This document shows positions 7,401 to 15,654 of a DNA stretch of 23,937 nt, piece by piece. Under the pieces are notes generated by a model. It made no database searches and was not told the DNA's origin. It worked only from the letters and a program-made list of their open reading frames with translations. Where the stretch lies: the IMG/VR virus record IMGVR_UViG_3300034066_001649, positions 1 to 23,937 of that record. One strand, 5' to 3'. A program made the translations under genes and the position numbers. How positions within the stretch are numbered: position 1 is the first letter of the stretch; every line of letters starts with the position of its first letter. Source of the DNA: a virus.

Positions 7401-10222
7401 AAATAGCCATAGTTGACATTTTGGGTCTCCCCTACGATGGCAACACAGTTTATCAAAGAGGCCTGGGAGGCAGTGAAAGTGCTGTCATTTACATGGCTGA
7501 AGAGCTTGCCAAGATTGGCTTTGAGGTAACTGTATTCAATGAGTGTTCGGCAGATGAATGTCAGCCGGGCACATACAACAGAGTGCGATATCAGCCATTG
7601 CAGGATATAGCCAACCATGTCTGTGATTTCGATATTGCCATCAGCAGCCGAACAGTAGAACCCTGGTTACCAGATCACATGCGAGAAGGCCTGATCTGCA
7701 AAGCTGATCCCAACATTTTCAACAACCTGCGAGCCAATGCCAAATACAAGGTGTTGTGGTTGCATGATACTTTCTGTTATGGTGATCAGCTGCTGGAACG
7801 CCTGGTTGTGGAAAATCACATACATAAATTATTTGTGCTGAGTGATTGGCACATGAGTTATGTGCTCAATTGTGATCATAATAACCGTAGAAACTTTGAA
7901 GTGCTCAAGAACAAAACCTGGATTACCAGAAATGGTGTTAAAAATTGGCTGGACTGGGTGGACATCAGTGAGAAAAATCCACATCAGTTTGTCTACAACA
8001 GCAGTGTGAGCAAGGGCATGGTACCCTTGTTGCAGAGAATATGGCCACAAATTCAGCAACAAATACCAGAAGCCACTCTCAAGATTGTGGGTGGTTACTA
8101 TAAATTCCGCAGTGATGTGCCACCTGATGAGCAAGAGCAAACATGGCATCAGTTGAGAGATCAATTTGATAATCAATTGGGTGTGGAATTCACAGGTATT
8201 ATTCCCCAAAAACAAATTGCTGAAATCCTAGCACACAGCAGCTTCATGCTTTATCCAGGAGCATTTCCAGAAACATTTGGCATCAGTGCCATGGAAAGTC
8301 TCAACTATCACACTCCCTTGATCACAACAAGGTTTGGTGCTCTGGAAGAGAATGCGCTGGAGATGGCTTGCTATAAAATTGATTATGCCATTGAGCCCAA
8401 TGGCTTGTTCCCCAACATCAACACAGATCAACAAATCCAACAATTTGTAAACCTAGCTGTCTGGGCGCACAACAACAAATATCTCCTGCAACAAAAACAA
8501 CAATATTGTGGTGTTGTGAGGGATCTTGTGGGTTGGAATCATGTGGCCCTACAGTGGAAAAAACATTTTCACACAGTGTTGGACATGCCTTTCAGTGTGG
8601 AAGAATTTGCCAGGGTGAGTGTCAATCAGCAACAACTGGGCGACATATTTGGCAGAAGAACTGTGAATCCAGAAGATCGACAAATCTACACCAAACCTGA
8701 ACAGCCCATATATGTGATATCACCTTTCTACAACTGTAGAGAATACATCAGCAGATGTATTGTGAGTGTGGCCACACAAAATTATGAATCCTACACACAC
8801 ATATTAATTGACGATGCCAGCACTGATGACAGTTATCTTATTGCTGAGCAAACCATCAACAGTTGTCCTGCTCACATAAGGTCCAGATTTGTGCTATTAC
8901 GCAACAAGGAGAATCAGGGAGCAGTGTTCAACCATCATCAGGGTCTGGAACACTGCAAGCTCATGGGCACACACAAGAATGCCATCATCATGCTGTTGGA
9001 TGGTGATGACTGGTTGGTAAATCGCAATGACATTTTCACCAAATTTAATCTGCATTTTGATAAAACCGCAGAATTCAGTTATGGCAGTTGTTGGAGTCTG
9101 GCAGACAATATTCCGCTGGTTGCGCAAGAGTACCCTCCCAGCATTCGCAGCCTGCGTGCCTATCGCAGTTACCAATTTAATTGGATAGTGCCCTACACCC
9201 ACATGAGAGCATTCAGATTTGAATTATATGATCGTGTCAACACCCTTCTCTGGAAGGACATGGATGGCAATTGGTTTAGAGCTGGGGGAGATACTCCTGT
9301 GTTCTACAGTTTGCTGGAATGTGCTCATCCTGACAAGATCAAAGTCATGAAAGAAATTGTGGTAAACTACAATGACCTCAATCCTTTGAACGACTATAAA
9401 ATCAATAGCTCTCAACAGTTGGCAAATGCACATTATGCTCTAGAACAAACCAGCGAACTAACAGGCTCACCACCTATACAATCACATACAGATGTAGCTC
9501 AGAGCCATGAGCACCAGGAGTTGTCACCAGGTGTGCCCTTGTTTGCCACCATGCCCCAACTGCCACAAGCTGTGGCGCCACCACCTGCGCCCACATATAT
9601 TAGACCCAATCGCATATTGGTGGCCATCCCCACTGCCAAATACATTGAAGTGGAAACCTTCAAGAGCATTTATGACCTGGATCTTCCTCGCAATACCGAA
9701 TTGGACTTTCAATATTTCTATGGATATAATGTGGAGCAGGTGCGCAATATCATGGCGCAATGGAGCCTTTTGAATGGATTCAGCTGGATGTTGAGTGTGG
9801 ACAGTGACATCATCATACCCAAACACACACTGCAACGTCTGCTGGACATACAGGACAGCACCAGGGCCATCAGCAGCGGCACTTATATTCAAAGAAAAGA
9901 CAATCTACGCATTCCAGAAATCTACATCCACAATCCAGAAACTGGTGGACACCAGCATCTGCCCATCGAACAAGCAGAAATAGACCAGGTGTTGGATGTG
10001 GAAGCAGTGGGCTTTGGATGTTGTTTGGTGCGTAGAGATGTGTTTGAACAGGTGGGCAACCCCTGGTTTACCTATCACAGCAGCATTGAATTTGACAAAA
10101 TTCTCAGCGAGGATGTGGATTTCTGCATGAAAGCCAAACAGCATGGATATCAGGTTGTGGTGGACACAGGATTGAAACTGGGCCACATCAATAAGACTGT
10201 GTTGCAGGTAAATAAAGTTTAA
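7397..10222 (+). CDS. Triple glycosyltransferase fusion (GT4-like, GT2-like, GT-A-like)
   Basis: The 941-residue product joins three transferase modules. Residues 1 to about 395 are GT-B/GT4-like: GGSES near 24-28, a Rossmann-type second half and PETFGISAMES (291-301) with the E-x7-E donor motif. Residues about 436-665 are GT2-like: PIYVISPFYNC, DDAS (472-475) and the metal-binding DGDD (535-538). After a linker rich in Ser, His and Pro (about 685-735), residues 738-941 form another GT-A-like module: RILVAIPTAKYIEVETFKSI, the DSD at 802-804 and SEDVDFCMKAKQHGY near the end. The gene overlaps the methyltransferase gene by four bases and has AAGGA before its ATG. It may build a glycan on a virion protein, on DNA or on host surface material; the acceptor is unknown. 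Confidence 0.88.
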   Translation: MKIAIVDILGLPYDGNTVYQRGLGGSESAVIYMAEELAKIGFEVTVFNECSADECQPGTYNRVRYQPLQDIANHVCDFDIAISSRTVEPWLPDHMREGLICKADPNIFNNLRANAKYKVLWLHDTFCYGDQLLERLVVENHIHKLFVLSDWHMSYVLNCDHNNRRNFEVLKNKTWITRNGVKNWLDWVDISEKNPHQFVYNSSVSKGMVPLLQRIWPQIQQQIPEATLKIVGGYYKFRSDVPPDEQEQTWHQLRDQFDNQLGVEFTGIIPQKQIAEILAHSSFMLYPGAFPETFGISAMESLNYHTPLITTRFGALEENALEMACYKIDYAIEPNGLFPNINTDQQIQQFVNLAVWAHNNKYLLQQKQQYCGVVRDLVGWNHVALQWKKHFHTVLDMPFSVEEFARVSVNQQQLGDIFGRRTVNPEDRQIYTKPEQPIYVISPFYNCREYISRCIVSVATQNYESYTHILIDDASTDDSYLIAEQTINSCPAHIRSRFVLLRNKENQGAVFNHHQGLEHCKLMGTHKNAIIMLLDGDDWLVNRNDIFTKFNLHFDKTAEFSYGSCWSLADNIPLVAQEYPPSIRSLRAYRSYQFNWIVPYTHMRAFRFELYDRVNTLLWKDMDGNWFRAGGDTPVFYSLLECAHPDKIKVMKEIVVNYNDLNPLNDYKINSSQQLANAHYALEQTSELTGSPPIQSHTDVAQSHEHQELSPGVPLFATMPQLPQAVAPPPAPTYIRPNRILVAIPTAKYIEVETFKSIYDLDLPRNTELDFQYFYGYNVEQVRNIMAQWSLLNGFSWMLSVDSDIIIPKHTLQRLLDIQDSTRAISSGTYIQRKDNLRIPEIYIHNPETGGHQHLPIEQAEIDQVLDVEAVGFGCCLVRRDVFEQVGNPWFTYHSSIEFDKILSEDVDFCMKAKQHGYQVVVDTGLKLGHINKTVLQVNKV

Positions 10223-10236
10223 AGGATTACTCTCAT

Positions 10237-11370
10237 ATGACTGCACTGTATGGTTTTGGTAACAATTCATTGTATTATTTTAGCCAAAGTGGTGCAGTCA
10301 CCAGTGTTGTGGGTGATCCCACCGCATTTGTTCCAGTTGGTCACACTCCTTTTGATGTGCATTCTGCGTGTGTGGGTGCAGCCTACAATAGTGTTCCCAA
10401 CCCTCCTAATTGGATAGCTGTGAGCAACCGAGGAGAGATAGCCTACAGTGAAGATCTTGCCCAGCCCTGGGCCAGGTATTTTCTAACTCAGCTGCCTGCA
10501 AATATTACCCCTTTGTTGAATATCCGGCGCATCATTGTACATCTGGGGTTGTATATCATCATAGGCAGCCAAAAAGATCCCCAAACACTTCATGAATATG
10601 GTGTTATCTACACAAGCGCCTTGGGCAACGCTGCCAACACCTGGTATTTGGCATACAAATGCACAGACAGTCACAGCATGATCATGGATGTCTCTGCTGT
10701 TGCTGCCACTACCACCCTTGTGGCTGTGGGATACAAACAGGGCATGAAAACTGCCTTATTGCTTGTAAGCAGTGATTCAGGACTCAACTGGGAGGAACAG
10801 TCCATAGACACCAATGCAATTAAGGGAGCTATCTACAGTGTTGCCATTGCAGGCAATCCCATAAATGTTGTGCCTGCCGACACCATCAAATTGTATCTGG
10901 GCGGTAATGGTTGGGTAAGTATTGTGGACTTTGCCACCAATCAATTCTATTTGTTGACTGATCAATTTTTATTGAATGGTAGGCCCAAACCCATTTATAG
11001 ACTGATAAGTGTCAACAGCGAGGATAGCCCACCCACAGGCAAAATCATTACCAGTAATATTGTGGCTCTTCAAAACCACAAAATTTATTTTACCAGCAAT
11101 TTATTTGATTGGCAAACTGTTGAACAACCTGGCTACAATTTTTCCAGTGCTGCATACAGTGAGTTGTTCAACAGCGGCACATGGTATTTTGGCAGTGAAA
11201 GCATGCTCAACCAATACAATTTGTTCACTCTCAAAACCAATCCTATAACAATAACCAGAATTGTCAATGACGTAAGCTATACTACAACCTATCACCAGAT
11301 TGCTGAGGATCAGGATCTCCTCAAGTTCAACTGTGTTTTACAGATTCAGGAATTTGTTGAAGGCAGTTGA
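10237..11370 (+). CDS. Beta-propeller-like protein with a BNR/Asp-box motif
   Basis: The 377-residue protein is rich in beta-strand patterns and contains SSDSGLNWEEQ, which fits the Asp-box (BNR) consensus SxDxGxxW. The repeating blocks (for example IAVSNRGEIAYSEDL and IYFTSNLFDWQTVE) look like blades of a sialidase-type propeller. No sialidase catalytic residues can be recognised, so an enzyme name is not justified. AAGGA at 10222-10226 precedes the ATG, fifteen bases after the glycosyltransferase stop, so the two are probably co-transcribed. A role in the virion, such as glycan binding on a fibre or baseplate decoration, is plausible but is inference. Confidence 0.7.
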   Translation: MTALYGFGNNSLYYFSQSGAVTSVVGDPTAFVPVGHTPFDVHSACVGAAYNSVPNPPNWIAVSNRGEIAYSEDLAQPWARYFLTQLPANITPLLNIRRIIVHLGLYIIIGSQKDPQTLHEYGVIYTSALGNAANTWYLAYKCTDSHSMIMDVSAVAATTTLVAVGYKQGMKTALLLVSSDSGLNWEEQSIDTNAIKGAIYSVAIAGNPINVVPADTIKLYLGGNGWVSIVDFATNQFYLLTDQFLLNGRPKPIYRLISVNSEDSPPTGKIITSNIVALQNHKIYFTSNLFDWQTVEQPGYNFSSAAYSELFNSGTWYFGSESMLNQYNLFTLKTNPITITRIVNDVSYTTTYHQIAEDQDLLKFNCVLQIQEFVEGS

Positions 11371-11405
11371 CACACCGGTAAGGCACAGCCACACTTGTGT
11401 ATTAT
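11367..11405 (+). promoter_or_regulatory. Possible promoter region (CAGTTGACACAC element)
   Basis: TTGACA at 11367-11372 overlaps the stop of the preceding gene. The twelve bases CAGTTGACACAC (11364-11375) recur exactly at 18155-18166 before the clamp gene. The best A/T-rich box, TATTAT at 11400-11405, is 27 bases away, too far for sigma70. CACACT at 11390 has normal spacing but poor sequence. It may be a phage-specific promoter. Confidence 0.35.
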
Positions 11406-11428
11406 CCTAACACATGGAGTTAAGTAAA

Positions 11429-11710
11429 ATGACTGGTGCAACAACTGCAAATTTTGGTCCAGCCGACAAAGCCAAGATCACACACCTCATCAACAGTGGT
11501 ATTGATGTGATGAGAGAAATTGCCACCCTCAAGGAAGGGCTCAAGGACACTGTTACTGCTGTGGCAGATGAACTGGATCTGGAAAAGAAAACCCTCAATC
11601 GTGCCATACGTCTTGCCTACAAGAAGAGCCAGAACAACCAAAATCCCATCGAGGATGCTCAGGAAGAACTGGACACTGTGGAGCAACTGTTGGCAGCAGC
11701 CGGAGTTTGA
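11429..11710 (+). CDS. dsbA: DsbA-like double-stranded DNA-binding protein
   Basis: The 93-residue protein resembles T4 DsbA, a small dsDNA-binding protein linked to late transcription. The shared pattern is a helix around INSGIDVMREIATLKEGLKD, then ADELDLEKKTLNRAIRLAYK, then an acidic C-terminal helix (EELDTVEQLLAA); T4 DsbA has DELGVDGKMFNRLLALYHK in the same place. I chose the ATG at 11429 because GGAG at 11416-11419 sits nine bases before it, whereas the in-frame ATG at 11414 overlaps that site. The stop overlaps the next start as TGATG (11708-11712). The location just before the polymerase fits a replication and transcription module. The assignment rests on remembered similarity, not on a search. 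Confidence 0.7.
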   Translation: MTGATTANFGPADKAKITHLINSGIDVMREIATLKEGLKDTVTAVADELDLEKKTLNRAIRLAYKKSQNNQNPIEDAQEELDTVEQLLAAAGV

Positions 11711-11979
11711 TGTTTAACAAACTCATAGGATCTCTGTGCAGAGAATGGCACAGAGATCCTATTCTCATCTGTATGGAAGTTGTGGGAACTGTTGCCAGCG
11801 TGATTGCTGCAATAGTTCTCAGTTTTAATCTAGTGGGTATCTGGGCAGTTTATTGGATGTGGTGTGTGGGTAGCATGAGCTTGACTTTTACCAGTTATAG
11901 ACGCAACAATTTGCTACTCACAGGCTTGATGGTGTTTTATACCATCCTAAACATTATAGGACTTTGGAATTTTGCATGA
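11710..11979 (+). CDS. Small membrane protein with two to three transmembrane helices
   Basis: The 89-residue protein has a short basic N-terminus and hydrophobic stretches at about 17-40 (ICMEVVGTVASVIAAIVLSF), 44-60 (VGIWAVYWMWCVGSMSL) and 68-88 (LLLTGLMVFYTILNIIGLW). The ATG at 11710 overlaps the previous stop (TGATG) and its own stop overlaps the polymerase start (ATGA at 11976-11979). Codons 6-18 form one of the strongest inverted repeats in the window, so the hairpin may tune translation of this gene or of the polymerase below it. Similar small hydrophobic proteins occur before polymerase genes in marine T4-like phages as far as I recall. The function is unknown. Confidence 0.75.
   Translation: MFNKLIGSLCREWHRDPILICMEVVGTVASVIAAIVLSFNLVGIWAVYWMWCVGSMSLTFTSYRRNNLLLTGLMVFYTILNIIGLWNFA
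11725..11762 (+). repeat. Perfect 15-bp inverted repeat inside a coding region
   Basis: ATAGGATCTCTGTGC (11725-11739) and its exact reverse complement (11748-11762) flank an 8-base loop, AGAGAATG. The hairpin begins 15 bases after the start codon of the small membrane protein. No T-run follows, so it is not a normal intrinsic terminator. Confidence 0.9.
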
Positions 11980-14204
11980 CATATGTGGATGCTTACTTGA
12001 ACCGTGAAAAAAATCAAATTGACGTTGTGGAACGTGTGAATGGCAAAAGAGTCTACAACAGGTATCCCAGCAGATACGTGGTGTATTTTCCCAGTGCCAA
12101 GGGCAAATACACCAGCATTTTTGGTGACCGTCTGGACAAATATGAAACCCACAAGCATGAAGATTTTCAACGTGAACTGAGGATGTTACCCAAGGACAAG
12201 CAATTTGAAAGTGACAGCAATCCCATCTTTAGATGCTTTTATGATCACTACAAAAATGCTTTGCCCCCCAAGCTGAATGTTGCATTCTTCGATTTAGAAG
12301 TGTCTTTTCACAAAGAACGTGGGTTCAGCAGCACTGAAGAAGCATTCAATCCCATCACAGCAGTTAGTGTGTATTGCAATTGGTTGAGCACCAATTTCAC
12401 ACTGGTTCTCAAACCACAGACCTATACCTGGCAACAGGCAGAAGACATATGTGCAAAGTTTGACAACACAGTGTTGTGTGAAGATGAAGCACAGTTGATT
12501 GATGTGTTTTTGACACTGATTGAAGATGCTGACATCCTCAGTGGTTGGAATTCAGAGGGGTATGATATTCCCTACTTGCACAATCGTATTGTTCAGGTGC
12601 TCAGCAAAGAACACACCAAAAGATTGTGTTTGTGGAACAGACTGCCTCGCAAGAGGGAATATGAAAGCTATGGCAAACCCACAGTCACATATGATCTAGT
12701 GGGCAGAGTGCATTTGGATTATCTGCAACTGTATCGCAAGCACACCTATCACGAGATGCACAGCTATCGTCTGGACTTTGTGGGCGAATATGAAGTGGGT
12801 GAAAAGAAGGTGGCATATGAAGGCAGCCTGGACAAGCTCTACAATGAGGATTTTGAGAAATTCATCGCCTACAACAGACAGGACGTGATGCTGTTGGTGA
12901 AAATTGATCTCAAGCTTCAGTTTATTGACCTGTGTAATGCTCTGGCACATGACAATGGAGTGTTGCTGGCCACCACCATGGGATCAGTTTTGTTGATTGA
13001 TAATGCCATCACCAATGAAGCTCATGATCTAGGCAGGATTGTTCCCATACGATCCAGAGATAATCTGCAGTACAAGCGTGAAGATAATGACGAGGATGCA
13101 GAACCCCGAGGCATTGTGGGTGCATATGTGGCTGATCCCATACAAGGCATGCACGACTGGATTGGCGGTGTGGACATCAATAGTCTGTATCCATCCACTA
13201 TTCGCAGTCTCAACATGAGCAAGGAAACTGTGGTGGGTCAGATCCGAAGCACCAGCACAGAAAAGCTGATCACACATCGTATAAACAAGGAAAAAAGATC
13301 ATTTGCTGACAGCTGGAACGAAATGTTTGGCACCATTGAGTACACTCAGGTAATGAATCGTGAACTCAGCATGCTCACTGTGGACTTTGAAGATGGCACC
13401 ACAGCTGAACTGAGTGGTGATGAATTGTATCAGTGGATATTTCAGAATCCCAGCAAGCCCATGGCCATCAGTGCCAATGGCACAATTTTTGATCTCAGTC
13501 AGGATGGTGTGGTGCCAGGCCTACTTGCCAGATGGTACAAGGAGCGCAAGGAACTGCAAGCTGAAGCCAAAAAATATGGCAAAATGGCTGATGAACAATC
13601 AGATGAGGACAAAAAAGCAGAATATCGTCAGTTGGCTGAATTCTATGACAGACGCCAATTGATCAAGAAAATTTTGCTCAACAGCTTGTATGGAGCAGTT
13701 GGCAACAGCGCCAGCCTTTACTTTGATAATAGGATTGCACAAAGCACCACACTCACTGGTAGGTGTATCGTCAAACACATGGCAAGCAAAATCAATGAAG
13801 TGATTGCAGGTGATTACAATCACAAAGGTGCTGCTATTGTGTACGGAGATAGTGTAACAGGTGATACAATAGTCCGCACTGACAGTGGAGAAATGACCAT
13901 TCAACAATTGTTTGAAGAATGTGTTGAGCATGCTAAACTATCAGATGGCAAAGAGTATGGGTTGTGGAGTCAAGCAAAAGTCATTGGCTTCAATGGGCAT
14001 GATATGCAGCCTGTTACAAGTGGTATTGAAGCTGTAATGCGACACAAAACAAAGAAAAAGTTATATCGCCTTACTACTGCTAATGGCAAACAGGTAACTG
14101 TTACAGAAGATCACAGTATTATGGTGGATAGAGACGGGTTCCTTGTGGAAGTCAAACCAAATGATATCCAAGAGGGTGATAACATTATCACTCTTACACT
14201 ATAA
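11976..14204 (+). CDS. 43: DNA polymerase family B (gp43), N-terminal part fused to split intein N-half
   Basis: Residues 1-625 are the N-extein of a T4-type replicative polymerase. The 3'-5' exonuclease motifs are FFDLEV (D106, E108), GWNSEGYD (N192, D197) and YNRQD (Y299, D303). Polymerase motif A is DINSLYPS (D400) and motif B is KKILLNSLYG (564-573). The frame reaches the start of motif C, VYGD (622-625), and then runs directly into an intein N-half of 117 residues ending in TAA at 14202. The start at 11976 is preferred over an in-frame TTG at 11964 because it overlaps the preceding stop as ATGA. The protein alone lacks the second half of the active site and must be joined to the product of 14574-15593 by trans-splicing. 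Confidence 0.95.
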   Translation: MTYVDAYLNREKNQIDVVERVNGKRVYNRYPSRYVVYFPSAKGKYTSIFGDRLDKYETHKHEDFQRELRMLPKDKQFESDSNPIFRCFYDHYKNALPPKLNVAFFDLEVSFHKERGFSSTEEAFNPITAVSVYCNWLSTNFTLVLKPQTYTWQQAEDICAKFDNTVLCEDEAQLIDVFLTLIEDADILSGWNSEGYDIPYLHNRIVQVLSKEHTKRLCLWNRLPRKREYESYGKPTVTYDLVGRVHLDYLQLYRKHTYHEMHSYRLDFVGEYEVGEKKVAYEGSLDKLYNEDFEKFIAYNRQDVMLLVKIDLKLQFIDLCNALAHDNGVLLATTMGSVLLIDNAITNEAHDLGRIVPIRSRDNLQYKREDNDEDAEPRGIVGAYVADPIQGMHDWIGGVDINSLYPSTIRSLNMSKETVVGQIRSTSTEKLITHRINKEKRSFADSWNEMFGTIEYTQVMNRELSMLTVDFEDGTTAELSGDELYQWIFQNPSKPMAISANGTIFDLSQDGVVPGLLARWYKERKELQAEAKKYGKMADEQSDEDKKAEYRQLAEFYDRRQLIKKILLNSLYGAVGNSASLYFDNRIAQSTTLTGRCIVKHMASKINEVIAGDYNHKGAAIVYGDSVTGDTIVRTDSGEMTIQQLFEECVEHAKLSDGKEYGLWSQAKVIGFNGHDMQPVTSGIEAVMRHKTKKKLYRLTTANGKQVTVTEDHSIMVDRDGFLVEVKPNDIQEGDNIITLTL
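13851..14201 (+). other. Split intein N-half (Ser1 type) at the polymerase YGD/TDS site
   Basis: The 117-residue intein half starts at Ser1 in SVTGDTIVRTDSGEM, straight after YGD. Block A is SVTGDTIV and block B is TVTEDHSIMV, with the TxxH pattern needed for the N-S acyl shift. It ends EGDNIITLTL and then stops. Codon choice differs from the surrounding polymerase (for example CTT ACT ACT GCT). Confidence 0.92.
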
Positions 14205-14598
14205 TATCACGCTAACCAAACTCCTGTCAGGTATAAGTGAACTACCGCGCAGCAAGCTGTCGCGGCTTCCTGGCTCCTTATCTCATACCAACAACAATGC
14301 TCCCTTTGGTAAATGGAGTAATGACATGAATAGGTATGTGGTATATGACGTCAAACATTGTAATTGTATTGTTGAATTCCATGGAGATTATTGGCATGCT
14401 AATCCTAAAATTTACTCTGCTGATGATCTTATTAGAGGCAAGCGTGCTCAAGACATTTGGGTACAGGATGAACAGAAGCTTGATATTGCACGAAATGCAG
14501 GCTTAAATGTGATGGTAGTATGGGAAAGCGACTACCTTGCACGCAAAGAACAGATTCTAGAGGAAGTTTCAAGATGGATATTGAATACACAAAAGTAA
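14161..14598 (+). CDS. Vsr-like (EDxHD) homing endonuclease between the split-intein halves
   Basis: The core NCIVEFHGDYWHANP (about 72-86) followed by RGKRAQDIWVQDEQKLDIARNAGLNVMVVWESDY is the signature of the very-short-patch-repair-like EDxHD homing endonucleases (I-Bth0305I type). They were described mainly from fractured phage genes that carry split inteins. The gene lies in a different frame from both intein halves. It overlaps the N-half by about 44 bases, and its stop at 14596-14598 overlaps the start of the C-half. The start is uncertain: ATG 14161 has GTGGAAG before it and keeps the SEL/SKL helix that normally begins this domain, while ATG 14326 with TGGAG also works but would drop it. 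The Glu usually found after SK[LI] is Ser here, so activity is doubtful. Confidence 0.75.
   Translation: MISKRVITLSLLHYNITLTKLLSGISELPRSKLSRLPGSLSHTNNNAPFGKWSNDMNRYVVYDVKHCNCIVEFHGDYWHANPKIYSADDLIRGKRAQDIWVQDEQKLDIARNAGLNVMVVWESDYLARKEQILEEVSRWILNTQK
14244..14265 (+). repeat. GC-rich hairpin inside the homing endonuclease gene
   Basis: CCGCG (14244-14248) pairs with CGCGG (14261-14265), and the bases between them can pair further (CAGC with GCTG) around a very small loop with one bulged T. It lies just after the stop of the polymerase/intein N-half gene. No T-run follows. Confidence 0.6.
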
Positions 14599-14699
14599 CA
14601 AAAGTTGAATGCCTAGGCGAGGTAGATGATTACGTGTATGACATTAGTGTTAAAAACCAAGATCCTTATTTCTTTGGTAATGATATACTCTTGCACAAT
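14574..14699 (+). other. Split intein C-half ending in His-Asn before Thr+1
   Basis: The 42 residues contain block F, VYDISVKNQDPYFFGNDIL, and block G, LLHN, followed by Thr as the +1 nucleophile. The end FFGNDILLHN closely resembles the phage gp41-1 intein C-half as I remember it (FYANDILTHN). Confidence 0.93.
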
Positions 14700-15593
14700 A
14701 CTGATTCCGCATATTTCTCAGCATATGCAGTCATGAGCCAGCTCAAGGAATTTGAGGATTTTGATTGGAGCAAGGAAGCAGTTGTGCAATTGTATGATCA
14801 GATAGCTGACATCACCAATGCAAGTTTTCCAGAATTCATGAAAATAGCATTCAATGTTCCAGACAACAAATGTGTGATCAAGGCAGGCAGAGAGCTGGTG
14901 GCCACCAAAGGGCTGTTTATCACAAAAAAGCGTTATGCTGTGCTGATTTATGACAAGGAAGGCAAGCGCAAGGATCTGGATGGCAAACCTGGTGAAATCA
15001 AGGCCATGGGTCTGGATCTCAAGAGGAGTGATACTCCCAAACCTGTGCAAGAGTTCCTGCATGAGATTCTGGTTCTGGTGCTCACAGATGGCACCAAGAA
15101 GCAGGTGTTTGATCGCATCAGGCAGTTCAGAACAGGGTTTGCCAGCTGGCCAGCTTGGGCCAAGGGCACACCCAAGAGGGTGAACAAGCTCACATATTAT
15201 GGTGACCTCATGAGAAAGCAGGAGGGTGGCATGAAGGATGTGTTCAGCCGGACCCACGAGGATGCCAAGAAGACCATTCCGGGCCATGTGAGAGCCAGCC
15301 TCAACTACAATCAGTTGAGAAAGATTTACAATGATTACAGCAGTTTGGAGATCACTGATGGATTCAAGGTGACTGTGTGTAAATTGAAAGACACCGTCCT
15401 GGGGTTGCAGAGTGTGGCACTGCCTGCTGACCAGCTGGTGATCCCAGACTGGTTCAAGCAATTGCCCTTTGATAATGATGCTATGGAGGAAGCTCTCATC
15501 ACAAAGAAGGTGGAAAACTTGTTGGGTGTGTTGGGTTGGGATCTGAATGATGGCCGCAACAACAAAACTTTTGATGACATGTTCAGTTTCTGA
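14574..15593 (+). CDS. 43: Split intein C-half fused to DNA polymerase C-terminal part (gp43)
   Basis: The 339-residue protein starts with a 42-residue intein C-half and continues with the polymerase C-extein, TDSAYFSAY onward, which completes motif C as YGD/TDS. KKRYAVLIYD and KAMGLDLKRSDTPKPVQEFL match T4 gp43 blocks. The tail KTFDDMFSF resembles the C-terminal sliding-clamp-binding peptide of T4 gp43. The start ATG at 14574 is set by AGAGGAAG at 14558-14565 and by the length of known intein C-halves; upstream in-frame codons have no such support. After trans-splicing the polymerase would have 922 residues (625+297), close to the 898 of T4 gp43. The gene overlaps the endonuclease gene by 25 bases. 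Confidence 0.95.
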   Translation: MDIEYTKVTKVECLGEVDDYVYDISVKNQDPYFFGNDILLHNTDSAYFSAYAVMSQLKEFEDFDWSKEAVVQLYDQIADITNASFPEFMKIAFNVPDNKCVIKAGRELVATKGLFITKKRYAVLIYDKEGKRKDLDGKPGEIKAMGLDLKRSDTPKPVQEFLHEILVLVLTDGTKKQVFDRIRQFRTGFASWPAWAKGTPKRVNKLTYYGDLMRKQEGGMKDVFSRTHEDAKKTIPGHVRASLNYNQLRKIYNDYSSLEITDGFKVTVCKLKDTVLGLQSVALPADQLVIPDWFKQLPFDNDAMEEALITKKVENLLGVLGWDLNDGRNNKTFDDMFSF

Positions 15594-15605
15594 TCAAACA
15601 CTGAG

Positions 15606-15638
15606 ATTTGGAGGCTATATATTATATAGCCTCCAAAT
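15606..15638 (+). repeat. Perfect 16-bp palindrome after the polymerase gene
   Basis: ATTTGGAGGCTATATA (15606-15621) and its exact reverse complement (15623-15638) are separated by one base. It sits 12 bases after the polymerase stop and ends 16 bases before the start of the next gene. A T-run is absent, so it may be an RNA-processing or mRNA-end-protecting hairpin rather than an intrinsic terminator, or a binding site for a dimeric regulator. Confidence 0.9.
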
Positions 15639-15654
15639 AACAAAGGAAAACCAA

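Noticed and set aside
13851-14699. A single contiguous intein broken by recent frameshifts
   Set aside because: Both halves end cleanly in all splicing motifs, the C-half has its own ATG and a strong AGAGGAAG site, and the endonuclease lies in a separate frame with its own stop. This is the arrangement of a natural split intein.
14718-15461. Minus-strand frame of 247 codons opposite the polymerase C-part
   Set aside because: The polymerase frame is certain and the antisense translation is Leu/His-rich without motifs.
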